NCBI GenBank assembly: GCA_963556255.1
Contig: OY744609.1
Coordinates: 7,406,237-7,470,236 of the forward strand
Source: Allolobophora icterica
Lineage: Eukaryota > Annelida > Clitellata > Crassiclitellata > Lumbricidae
Direction of reading: 5' to 3'
DNA length: 64,000 nt
The stretch's first letter is position 1. Each line of letters opens with the position of its first letter. The position numbers and the translations under genes were made by a program. Positions 35,630-45,540 of this stretch are shown one piece after another. Under the pieces are notes generated by a model. The model ran no database searches and had not been told where the DNA came from. It saw nothing but the letters and a program-made list of their open reading frames with translations.

Positions 35630-35828
35630 CAGGGGTGTAACTTTAGTCTAAAAAGTGGGGGGTACCAATTTCTTACATACACGAAGCAATGCGGAGACTG
35701 CGATCTCTGGGAAGGCACAATAATAAAATATTGATTGGAATTTATCAAAAAGTGGGGGTTACGGTACCTCCCAGTCCAAAAAGTGGGGGTACGGGTACCC
35801 CTCGTACCCCCCACAAATTACGCCTATG
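35630..35828. mobile_element. hAT-like miniature element, 199 bp, with 8-bp target duplication
   Basis: Left end CAGGGGTGTAACTTTAG and right end CAAATTACGCCTATG are imperfect inverted repeats. They are flanked by exact 8-bp repeats TACGACAC at 35622-35629 and 35829-35836. The inside carries three AAAAAGTGGGGG phrases and facing GGTACGGGTACC. No coding capacity. Confidence 0.83.
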
Positions 35829-36044
35829 TACGACACCTTAATTATGCAGACACTAGCCATTAATCAATGACACACAAACAAGATCGGGTCAGAATGACAC
35901 CAAACACGGGTTTTTAATCTAATAACAATGGGGATTGTTGCAACTACTAGAAAGTATCATTTAGAAATTTTAGAACACCTTTTCAAAGAAAAGTCTCTTC
36001 TCTATACGAGCCAAATTGTCTAAAGCATCTGCTGATTTCAAACG

Positions 36045-36265
36045 TAGGTATAGGTCGACGTCAACGGCTTCGGCAGCTACCAGATGTCGCTAAGCGCTCG
36101 ATATGACAACAGCAATTATAAAAGTCCGGCTAGACACCTTTAAAACGGTAGATTTTAAACTATAACAGCATTTGCAGAGTGGCGTTGCCGAGATGACTGT
36201 CCATCCAGAAGAAACTGTCCTATCAAAGTCAACGGCCTTTGATGCCATTTAAGTCGTTAAATTAT
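36045..36265 (+). repeat. Two modules of the dispersed repeat
   Basis: GTCGACGTCAACGGCTTCGG with AGATGTCGCTAAGCG, then GCTAGACACCTTTAAAACGG, then AAAGTCAACGGCCTTTGATG with AAGTCGTTAAAT. Confidence 0.7.
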
Positions 36266-36954
36266 TGCAATCGACTGACTTTTAGTTGGACAGTGCCGGT
36301 CCGTCGTTTGGTTGAAGGAGAAGGGGTGTCTATCCCCCTAAGTCATTGGAGCAACTTCCTTTCCCCCTCTTCTTCCCCCTTCCTCCTTCCTTCCCCCTAA
36401 ATTGGTGGCACACACACTGACAGATCTCCACCCCCCCCTATTTCTTGGATGGAGCATTTGCTCCAAGGTTTGTATGGTGTAGACGCCCATGAGGAGGAGG
36501 GCTCTAGATTCTGTCAGAGAAAAATGAACAGAAGGTGTCAGCGACAGAAGGGGAGGGAAGGAAGCTGTAGGCAGTGGTGAGGTCGTGAGGAAGATTTGCA
36601 ATGAAGTAGAGAGTTTACAGTTCTCCAGAGATGTCTTGAGTTGGAGGAGCTGGAATGGATGAGGAAGAGCTGAAGCGAGAAAAGCTTTCCAAGGAGTAGG
36701 CAGGAGGAGTGCAATCAGAGATATGGGGTTAGAAGACGAAATGGAGATCCAGGTTTCTTAAACGGCAAACATTAGCTTATATAGACGGTAGACCAATTAT
36801 ATTATTAATAGCTAATGCAGAAAACACCATAATGACTTATTATTAATGCGGATTTCAACTATAAGCCTCAAGGTCATAATAAAATCAAATCATTTCATCA
36901 TTTCATCATTGATGGCGACTCACTAGTGGGGCTAAAATGTGTTAAATTAATCAG
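36266..36954. other. No gene recognised; possible decayed repeat
   Basis: G-rich GAGGAAGAGCTGAAGCGAG/GGAGTAGGCAGGAGGAG sequence resembles the purine-rich segments at 26380-26510 and 58420-58620, so it may be a decayed repeat read on its antisense strand. Nothing coding is supported. Confidence 0.35.
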
Positions 36955-37148
36955 GATGGAGTGTGGATGAAGAAGGTGTTCTCGATCCAGTCTGGTCTAC
37001 AATTGGTCCTGTGCCACAGTTGTGTCTAGAGTTTGTCTACTGTAAATCATGCAAAGTTGATAAGTTTAGCACCAAGCACTGCTGCTGTCGAAGTGCGAAC
37101 TTGCCATGCACACTTATGTGCAATTGCGTTGACTGCAACAATGCTTGA
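36955..37148 (+). CDS. Terminal exon encoding a Cys-rich CXC (tesmin/TSO1-like) motif; possibly transposon-derived
   Basis: From 36955 the frame reads W-S-V-D-E-E-G-V-L-DPVWSTIGPVP, then LEFVYCKSCKVDKFSTKHCC, then CRSANLPCTLMCNCVDCNN and a stop at 37146-37148. The spacing of Cys residues (CKSC, CCCR, PCTLMCNC, DC) matches a half CXC motif found at the C-terminus of many uncharacterised, repeat-associated proteins of aquatic invertebrates, which I recall from memory. In tesmin/TSO1 proteins the CXC motif binds zinc and DNA. There is no ATG at the start, a TAA lies in frame just before, and AATCAG at 36949-36954 could be a 3' splice site. It is therefore either the last exon of a gene whose other exons I cannot see, or a 5'-truncated remnant. 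Confidence 0.5.
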
Positions 37149-37365
37149 AACAGCTCTAGTCAGGTTATGAAACACGAGTATTGCACACGTAATGTGTAAA
37201 ATGGTTAAACAGCAATCATAGGCTACTAAAAAGTCATGTAAATAATGATGGTTAAACTGCAATAACATCAATGTAATGTTCCATACATGTTACTTCCTTT
37301 GTATGCTTTGACCAAGAAAACACTATTCCAGACTGACCGCCATTTTGTCCGCCATTTGTTTTATA

Positions 37366-37900
37366 ACCATTTGAAGATATTTGGCCGCCATTTTGTCCGC
37401 CATTTTGTTTTCTGGCAGTGCTACATATTTGTCTTTAGTTTCGTCGCGTTCTTTGACCCCGAAAATGTTAACGTAGACTCTAATATCGTGTTTCTATCAC
37501 ATACATGGCTTTACTTATAGACATTTGAAGATATTTGGCAGCCATTTTGTCCGCCATTTTGTTTTCTGGCAGTGCTACATATTTGTCTTTAGTTTCATCG
37601 CATTCCTTGACCCCGAAAATGTTAACGTAGACTCTAAAATCGTGTTTCTATCACATACATGGCTTAACTTATAGACATTTGAACATATTTGGCAGCCATT
37701 TTGTCCGCCATTTTGTTTTCTGGCAGTGCTACATATTTGTCTTTAGTTTCATCGCATTCCTTGACCCCGAAAATGTTAATTTAGACTCTAAAATCATGTT
37801 TCCATTACATACATGACTTTACTAATAGCTATTTGAAGATATTAGCCGCCATTTTGGCCGCCATCTTGTTTTTTTATGCAACCGCTAAAAATCCAGCTTC
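37366..37900. repeat. Tandem array, about 154-bp unit, three and a half copies, rich in GCCATTTTG
   Basis: Units start ATTTGAAGATATTTGGC at about 37366, 37520 and 37674 (period about 154 bp), with a partial fourth from about 37828. Each holds GCCATTTTGTCCGCCATTTT, TTTTCTGGCAGTGCTACATA, TTGTCTTTAGTTTC and ACCCCGAAAATGTTAA. Units 2 and 3 differ at few positions. The ORF track of this region is just the open side of the repeat. Confidence 0.9.
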
Positions 37901-38449
37901 CTAATCGCGATTTTCGTTTTCAGCAGGGTCAAATATGTCTAGAAACACCTGTTAGCAAATTGTTACATGATTTGCTTCTAACAGAATCTAGAGCCTTTTC
38001 TAAATTCCAAGCCTAGACTATTTTTGGATTGCGGCCATCTTGAAAGTGCTTTAACTTTTATATCCAACCTATATTGTTTGCAGACTCAACACATTCGTGT
38101 TTGGGTATGTCTGTACTACATAAAAAACCTTGTCTGCGTTCCCCCACTTCCAAATAGATACCCTCTATGGGTCAGACACTGGTCTGCTGCCAGTTTGAAC
38201 GATTGCCAAGCCAAATACCACATGATATACAACATAATTATAGACACCTTTTAAACAAATCCATCATAATCCGTATATAAATATTGCGTTTGCAGGTTGG
38301 GCTAAACGTCTAACGACAAGTTGATTTGTGTTTACGATCTGACAACTATTACGTGAAGCCTTAAACACCTTTTAAACCGTTATCCCGAAGCTATATATTC
38401 AGAAATTTGCTTTGCAACTCCACGTTATCCACAAAAGCAGTGTGTTCAA

Positions 38450-39235
38450 AGTAACGGCCTTTGTTATCATAAGATGTCGTTAAACTCTTCTTCATCCATG
38501 CATCTTTGCAATTATACGCAAATGCTCGTACTTTTGCGGTGCGAGTCCCAAGGCCGGATACAGGAGGAGGGCGTCGTCAACGACCCTGACAGCCATATGA
38601 TATCGTTAAACAGAGGAGTTAATTCTTTAACCAATGCGTTGACTTAAGGTTGATTTTTCCGTATACGAACGGTGAGAACTGATCAAATAATTTTCTTCCA
38701 AAAGACGTCGATGGTCTTCGATAGCATAAAATGTCATTAAACTGTTAGATCAACTACAAAACCAGGTAAAGCAAATGACTTTTCTGCAATATAGAAAAAT
38801 CCGCCACTATCCGTAGCGTCAATAACACCAGGTAAAGCCAGTGCCAAACCTGGAAAATGGGAGGGGACGCCAACGTTCCTGGTAGCCACAAGATGTCCTT
38901 AAACACTAGACAGCAAAAGATGCCGTTTAATACTGGTATGCCTACACCGTGTGCAAGGAAAGGTCTTCCTTACGACCGTATAAGATGTCTTTACACAATA
39001 CTGTTGCACGAAAGACAACAGTAGAGTCGGGCACAGCTAAAAGCTTCGATTCTAAGCCATGTTTTCATCAATCGCACAGATTTTTCGTCTCCTCGTTGAG
39101 AGGTAACGAACGGTCAAGGTCAACGTCAACTGCAGCCGAAGATTTAGTTAAACGCGGTTTGACGCTGTGATAGTACGTTACGTTTAAACACCTTTACATC
39201 GTGTGCTCCGATGCTATATAGGGCCTATAAACACT
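38450..39235 (+). repeat. Cluster of dispersed-repeat modules
   Basis: Copies of AACGGCCTTTGTTATCATAA-GATGTCGTTAAAC (38455-38492), GGAGGAGGGCGTCGTCAACG..ATATCGTTAAACAG (38565-38615), GACGTCGATGG..AATGTCATTAAACTG (38703-38745), GCCACAAGATGTCCTTAAACAC (38884-38908) and TTTAAACACCTTTACATCGT..GCTATATAGG (39183-39222). Confidence 0.7.
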
Positions 39236-39249
39236 TGGTGTGTGAAGTG

Positions 39250-39850
39250 AAAGAACACGATTTTTTTTAAATAATATAAAGTGGGAAATATGCAAAGAAA
39301 ATGAAAACAGAAAAGAACCGATATGGTTAAAAAAAGAGCCTTTGGGCCAAACAGGAAAAGAAAAGAAGCCAAATGCCAAAACGAATAATGATGCATATGT
39401 ATATTATAGTGTGTGTGTGTGTATATATATATAGACAAATGATGTTGGCTTGTGGTGAGGGGAAAAAAGACGGGGTCGACCAAGGAAGAAATGGATGACT
39501 GAGATTCACGATGTAACTGGTATGAATCTGGAAGCACTAAGGGACCTGACTTCGAATAGGAAGCAATGGAGAATGTTTGTCATGACGATCGCTAGAGCTC
39601 CAGGAGTTGACAGCACAAGGTGACAACAAGGTATATATATATATAAATATATTAAAATATTAATCTATATATTAAACAGATGGACTACAACCACCTGTCA
39701 ATCATCGGCATCTCAACAACCTGCCAAACAAGGAAACAAACGATGAGAGAACTGAAACAAACAGATGACGGGAAGTTATATGACGTGTACTAAAGCATAA
39801 AAAAACCTTTAACGACGTCAACGGCCTTTGTAGCCATAAGATGTCGTTGA
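39250..39850 (+). repeat. Long interspersed duplication, copy B (partner at 8750-9180)
   Basis: Collinear with copy A outside an extra block at about 39430-39640. After the block, ATTAAAATATTAATCTATAT and CCTGCCAAACAAGGAAACAA resume as in copy A. Confidence 0.8.
39465..39623 (+). pseudogene. C-terminal end of a LINE polyprotein, nested in copy B
   Basis: 53 codons including the stop: KRRGRPRKKWMTEIHDVTG, then MNLEALRDLTSNRKQWRMF, then VMTIARAPGVDSTR and TGA. The GRPRxxWxDxI...RDxW..FV pattern is the well-known C-terminus of a group of LINE reverse transcriptases. The frame is intact over this piece, and the flanks are (TA)-rich on both sides (39421-39433, 39632-39650). Confidence 0.8.
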
Positions 39851-40089
39851 ACAAATTGAATAGGAATTATCAAGAAAATGAACTAATATGAAATTACTAT
39901 TTTTAAGACGTCAACGGCCATAACAGGCATAAGACGTCGTTAAACTTTTGGAATAGTAATACTCTGGTGGTGCCGGTGTAGGAGGCTGAATAGACTCCCC
40001 TGAAATAAACACTCCCGGAGTGTATATATCCTAGGATAGAATGACTCGGGAGTTAATTGATACTAGGACAAAAACACTCCACCCTGCGA

Positions 40090-42243
40090 ATAAACACTCC
40101 CCTAGTGTCTTCGTTTGAGATCGCAACAAATGACTGGTGGAGTTAATTCATCCTAGGACAAATTGAAAGGGGAGTTGATTCTTCCTAGGACCAAATGACT
40201 CGGGGAGTTTATTCCTCCTAGGATAAACTGAATGGGGAGTTCATTCTTCCTAGGACGAAACGACTCGGGGAGTTTATTCTTCCTAGGATAAACTGAAAGG
40301 GGAGTTCATTCTTCCTAGGACCAAATGACTCGGGGAGTTCATTCTTCCTAGGATAAACTGAAAGGGGAGTTCATTCTTCCTAGGACCAAATGACTCGGGG
40401 AGTTTATTCTTCCTAGGATAAACTGAAAGGGGAATTCATTCTTCCTAGGACCAAATGACTCGGGGAGTTTATTCCTCCTAGGATAAACTGAATCGGGAGT
40501 TCGTTCTTCCTAGGACCAAATGACTCGTGGAGTTCATTCTTCCTGGGGTATACTGAAAGGGGAGTTGATTCTTCCTAGGACCAAATGACTCGGGGAGTTT
40601 ATTCTTCCTATGATAAACTGAAAGGGGAGTTCATTCTTCCTAGGACCAAATGACTCGGGGAGTTCATTCTTCCTAGGATAAACTGAATGGGGAGTTCATT
40701 CTTCCTAGGACCAAATGACTCGGGGAGTTTATTCCTCCTAGGATAAACTGAAAGGGGAGTTGATTCTTCCTAGAACCAAATGACTCGGGGAGTTTATTCT
40801 TCCTAGGATAAACTGAAAGGGGAGTTCATTCTTCCTAGGACCAAATGACTCGGGGAGTTTATTCCTCCTAGGATAAACTGAATGGGGAGTTCATTCTTCC
40901 TAGGACCAAATGACTCGGGGAGTTCATTCTTCCTAGGGTATACTGAAAGGGGAGTTGATTCTTCCTAGGACCAAATGACTCGGGGAGTTTATTCTTCCTA
41001 GGATAAACTGAAAGGGGTGTTCATTCTTCCTAGGACCAAATGACTCGGGGAGTTCATTCTTCCTAGGATAAACTGAATGGGGAGTTCATTCTTCCTAGGA
41101 CCAAATGACTCGGGGAGTTTATTCTTCCTAGGATAAACTGAAAGGGGAGTTCATTCTTCCTAGGACCAAATGACTTGTGGAGTTCATTCTTCCTAGGACC
41201 AAATGACTCGGGGAGTTTATTCTTCCTAGGATAAACTGAATGGGGAGTTCATTCTTCCTAGGACCAAATGACTCGGGGAGTTTATTCTTCCTAGGATAAA
41301 CTGAAAGGGGCGTTCATTCTTCCTAGGACCAAATTACTCGGGGAGTTTATTCCTCCTAGGATAAACTGAATGGGGAGTTCATTCTTCCTAGGACCAAATG
41401 ACTTGTGGAGTTCATTCTTCCTAGAGTTTACTGAAAGGGGAGTTGATTCTTCCTAGGACCAATAGACTCGGGGAGTTTATTCTTCCTGGGATAAACTGAA
41501 AGGGGAATTGATTCTTCCTAGGACCAAATGACTCGGGGAGTTTATTCTTCCTAGGATAAACTGAAAGGGGAGTTGATTCTTCCTAGGACCAAATGACTCG
41601 GGAGTTCATTCCTCCTAGGATAAACTGAAAGGGGAGTTGATTCTTCCTAGGACCAAATGACTCGGGAGTTCATTCTTCGTAGGATAAACTGAATGGGGAG
41701 TTCATTCTTCCTAGGACCAAATGACTTGTGGAGTTCATTCTTCCTAGGGTTTACTGAAAGGGGAGTTGATTCTTCCTAGGACCAATAGACTCGGGTAGTT
41801 TATTCTTCCTGGGATAAACTGAAAGGGGAGTTGATTCTTCCTAGGACCAAATGACTCGGGGAGTTTATTCCTCCTAGGATAAACTGAATGGGGAGTTCAT
41901 TCTTCCTAGTACCAAATGACTCGGGAGTTCATTCTTCCTAGGGTATACTGAAAGGGGAGTTGATTCTTCCTAGGACCAAATGACTTGGGGAGTTCATTCT
42001 TCCTAGGATAAACTGAAAGGGGAGTTCATTCTTCCTAGGACCAAATGACTCTGGGAGTTTATTCCTCCTAGGATAAACTGAAAGGGGAGTTGATTCTTCC
42101 TAGGACAAAATGACTCGGGGTGTTCATTCTTCGTAGGACAAACTGAATGGGGAGTTCATTCTTCCTAGGACCAAATGACTTGCGGAGTTCATTCTTCCTA
42201 GGGTATACTGAAAGGGGAGTTGATTCTTCCTAGGACCAAATGA
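40090..42243 (+). repeat. Left arm array of the foldback element: 65-bp dimeric unit, about 33 copies
   Basis: Each unit has two related halves of 33 and 32 bp: GACTCGGGGAGTTTATTC-TTCCTAGGATAAACT and GAAAGGGGAGTTCATTC-TTCCTAGGACCAAAT. Both carry GGGGAGTT-ATTC and the palindrome CCTAGG. Variants (GATT for CATT, TTGTGG for TCGGGG, GGGTATACT for GGATAAACT) are scattered. There is no ORF and no spacer-like diversity. Confidence 0.96.
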
Positions 42244-42324
42244 CATGAAGATTTAAAAACGAACCACAGACGAGGAAGAGATGACAGTGGACCATAGAAA
42301 GAGTTTGAAGAGTAACAGGATATC

Positions 42325-43390
42325 ATGGAAGAATCAGTGAATGACTATTGTAATGATGAAGACAAAAAGCACTTACTTCCTGAAGGTAAGTCTTCTGCTG
42401 ATTCTGTGAAAACTATGAAGAGGGCAAAACACAATTCTGCAGACATAATCAACATAGCCCTGGCCAGTCTAAGACACCACACTGGGCTTAAGGAGACAGC
42501 GGAGATTGCTACTGCTGCCTGGATTGATGTTACTCAGTTCGACACTACTTTAGTGATTGATCACAATAAGGTGAGGAGAGCTCAGAAGAGAGTCGTGAAA
42601 GTTTGAAAACGAACGTCAGCAGAATGGCATCAGTTGTATTTTCTTTGATGGAGCGTCGTGATGAAACCAAGGTCATGTTGAAAGCAAAAGGGAATGGCGA
42701 AATGTATTCAGGTTTGGTGAAAGAAGAACACTATACAGTTTGCATGGGACCAGAAACCAGATATCTGTGGCATTTTGTTCCTGCTCAAGTAACTGAAAAG
42801 GAAAAACGTGGAAATAATTGCTGATAGACTTGTTGAGTGATTGAATGAAAAAAGAGCAGAGAAGGCTCTTCAAGCTATTTAAGGTGATTCCTGTAATGTA
42901 ACCACTGGTTGTGTAGGCGAGTAATGCATCATGTCGGGGAGAAGCTGCAAAGGCAGCTCGTGTGGATTGTTCGTGATCTGCACACAAGAGAACTGCCACT
43001 GAGGCACCTAGTTAGAAGCCTTGATCTCTGTTAGATTCTGTAACTGAGCTAGACATCAATCCTGATTTTGCAAAAGTCTGTGTTGGCCCTGCTCTCCCTT
43101 AGCTCGGCGATGAAGTGATGAAAGACTTGAGCACAGATCAAAGCTATTGCTACAGGATTGTCAGTGCAATTTGTAATGAAGTTCTGCCAAAGGATCTGGT
43201 TCTGTTGGAGTTAGGAACTTAGGACCCGTGTGACTGTGTTCCACAGAGGGTGGCTCACAACAGCTCTGAGTTTCAAGAGTATTTGGATCTCAAAGCATAA
43301 TCGAAAAGGATAGAATGTGAACAATTTGAGGATGATTGTGGAGTTCTGTGTTGGGGTGTAGGCCTATTTTGTGAACTGGTTCAATATATA
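42325..43390 (+). pseudogene. Decayed cargo ORF of the foldback element, N-terminal part
   Basis: An ATG-initiated 93-codon frame (42325-42606) is followed, across frameshifts and stops, by recognisable protein-like segments: MERRDETKVMLKAKG, KEEHYTVCMGPETRYLW, VMHHVGEKLQRQLVWIVRDL, ELPLRHLVRSLD, DEVMKDLSTDQSYCYRIV, and finally LRMIVEFCVGV, a TAG, then AYFVNWFNI at 43390. From memory this wording resembles an uncharacterised, repeat-associated protein family seen in cnidarians and arthropods, but I cannot name a domain. The strand and position (immediately inside the left array) make it the likely element-encoded protein. The continuation is found beyond a nested LINE at 44641. Confidence 0.6.
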
Positions 43391-44640
43391 TACCAATCTT
43401 TTATTCACCAAATATGGTAGCACAAAACAAACGATACAGCATTCACTGGACAGCAGACCTGCCCGTACTATACTAATTCAACTACATAGTCCACATTTCC
43501 TTAATGCAAATTATACTATGTGCATAGGAGATCACACATAAAATTTACCACAGTGTTCCCTATATTTGGGCCTCTTCGAAAGAGTCTTGTTCATCTTAAC
43601 ATCCAGCAGTCCTTAATGTTAGATTCCTGCATGAAATGCAGTATGTCCTCGACACTGCAGTGGCTGACCTTGAAGATCTTACAGATGGCATTGCTGTAGG
43701 TGTAGTTTACTGTGTTAAGTTCACTGTTACTGAGGCTCACAGCTTCCATTCCGTAAAGCAAGAATGGCTTGCAATAAGCACTAACAAGATGCAGTAATAC
43801 TGGCTCAGTGAATTTGCAACATTTACTATACAGAGAGTTTAAAGATTTATAGAACTTGACTCTCATTTCATGCAAACTGACTTTTAATGACTTGGCAGAA
43901 ACAAGAGAACAACCCAAGTATTTAAGATTGTCAACATAGTTAATTTGCACACTATTTACACTAATCATTTTACATGCAGTATGAAAAGAAGGGCCAATTC
44001 TCATCAGCTGAGATTTTGTTACATTTAATTTCATGTCAGTACTCTCTAATTCTTCCACACAAATGTCGACCATTGCTTGTATGTCACAGAGAGATGCGGA
44101 CATCAAGATAAGGTCGTCAGAATACATAATGCATCCCAAAATAGCTCCCCAGTCCGACATCGATGATTGGACCTACTCAGTTTCTCTATAATATCATTCA
44201 CATACACAGCTAAAAGTATTGTTGAGAGGACACCACCCTGCCTAACTCCACAAATTAGATTGATCATATCAGACAACATGTTGTGCCATCCTGACACGTG
44301 CTGCACTCATGCTATACCAAATTATGAGGATGCAAAAAACTCACGAGGGACTAGGATCCATTAACTTGCTAAATAATGCATAGTGATTGACTTTATCAAA
44401 AGCTTTACACATGTCTAATGCACACAGGTTTACATTAGAGCCATGATTAGAAAAGTAATCAACTACTGATCCTACAGCAAGCAATGCATGAGAACAGTCC
44501 AACCCCTTTTTGAATCGAAACTGCAAGTCTGAAGTCAGCAAGTAGGTACCATACAGCTCCAACAAACACATTTCAAAGAGGTTAGACAGATTGGAACTCA
44601 GTGTGATTCCTTGATAGTTGTCAAGCTCACTATTGCCTAG
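43391..44640 (-). pseudogene. Nested, 5'-truncated LINE reverse transcriptase inside the foldback cargo
   Basis: The minus strand from about 44640 gives NSELDNYQGITLSSNLSNLF (first RT block), CALDMCKAFDKVNHYALFSK (first catalytic Asp), CGVRQGGVLSTILLAVYVND, CIMYSDDLILMSA (catalytic YSDD), MKLNVTKSQLMRIG, DNLKYLGCSL and a C-terminal SNAICKIF..HFMQESNIKD region ending at 43591. Stops or frameshifts near 44340 and 44130 break it. The remaining 43391-43590 is its 3' end. There is no endonuclease and no RNase H. The RT blocks fit a CR1/Jockey-type LINE, distinct from the I-group copies at 4.6 and 9.6 kb. Confidence 0.85.
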
Positions 44641-45175
44641 GGTGATAAAGATAAATAGCAAATGGACACAAGGACCCAAGCATCTCCTTTTCCAGCTACA
44701 AGTGCTAAAAGAACAGAGTGAAGAGATGAAGATGATGGTCATGCCTACAGTGAAGAGATCTGCATGGTATGGTTTTAGCGAGTCTGTGCTGCAGGGAATG
44801 TTGTGCAGTGAGGAGGAACAGTAGAGAAGAGATGCATTGGAGAAGATACTGAAGATCAGAGGTGAACGCGATGATATGACACAGCTTGGAGATAGCAGTG
44901 TGAGATCCAGGAAAACACCAACCATCAACTCTGAGGCGACTACGCTCTTGCAACTGATTGACTGGAGCTCTGGATTCTCTGAGCCCATTTCAACCTGCTC
45001 CCTAGCAACAGCAGAGATCAAGGCTTCTTGTAGCAACCCAATGGTGGTTCCCGACTGGCCATCACACACCCAGTCTGTGGAAAGGTGGGTGTAAATGACA
45101 ACTGAGGCGGCTGCTCATGTGTACAGTCATGAGAGAAGGAAACACTACAAAGGTCAAATGGTAAGCCGAGAGCTC
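44641..45175 (+). pseudogene. Decayed cargo ORF of the foldback element, C-terminal part
   Basis: The plus strand reads KINSKWTQGPKHLLFQLQVL, KEQSEEMKMMVMPTVKRSAW, YGFSESVLQGMLCSEEEQ, ILKIRGERDDMTQLGDSSVR, TPTINSEATTLLQLIDWSSG, AEIKASCSNPMVVPDWPSHT, QSVERWV, and after a stop MTTEAAAHVYSHERRKHYK. The phrase NWFNI at 43390 and KINSKWTQGPKHL here are adjacent in the protein family as I recall it. The nested LINE therefore split one gene. The large minus-strand ORF drawn across 44341-45069 is partly the antisense of this segment. Stops at 44822 and 45092 show decay. Confidence 0.58.
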
Positions 45176-45540
45176 ATATGGGCCGAAACAGAAGCTAGCA
45201 GGACAGAGTGAAGTGGTGCAGATGATTTGGTTGATTTGTACAATTCCATTAATTTGACCTCGTAAATGACATTCTCTATGACACTGTGTGGCAACAGATT
45301 TTGTTAAGTTCAATTGTACGTTCAAATCAATAGTATGTAATTATAACTAATTTGAGCTGTAAATTGAAGTAGCTAGGGCTCCTTATAAGCTGCTTCTGTA
45401 GCTAGATTTGCATGAAACATCCTAGAAGTAGTTTGCTACTAACGATGCTATATAAATTGTCGTAATTACAAATACAATTATAATTTTATGACTAGTAGTT
45501 TGTGAAGTTTGAACAAACATCATTTACCCGACACATTAAT

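Noticed and set aside
44341..45069. Single 242-codon minus-strand gene
   Set aside because: Its second half is LINE RT, but its first half is antisense to the foldback cargo remnant. The frame crosses the junction of the nested insertion by chance.
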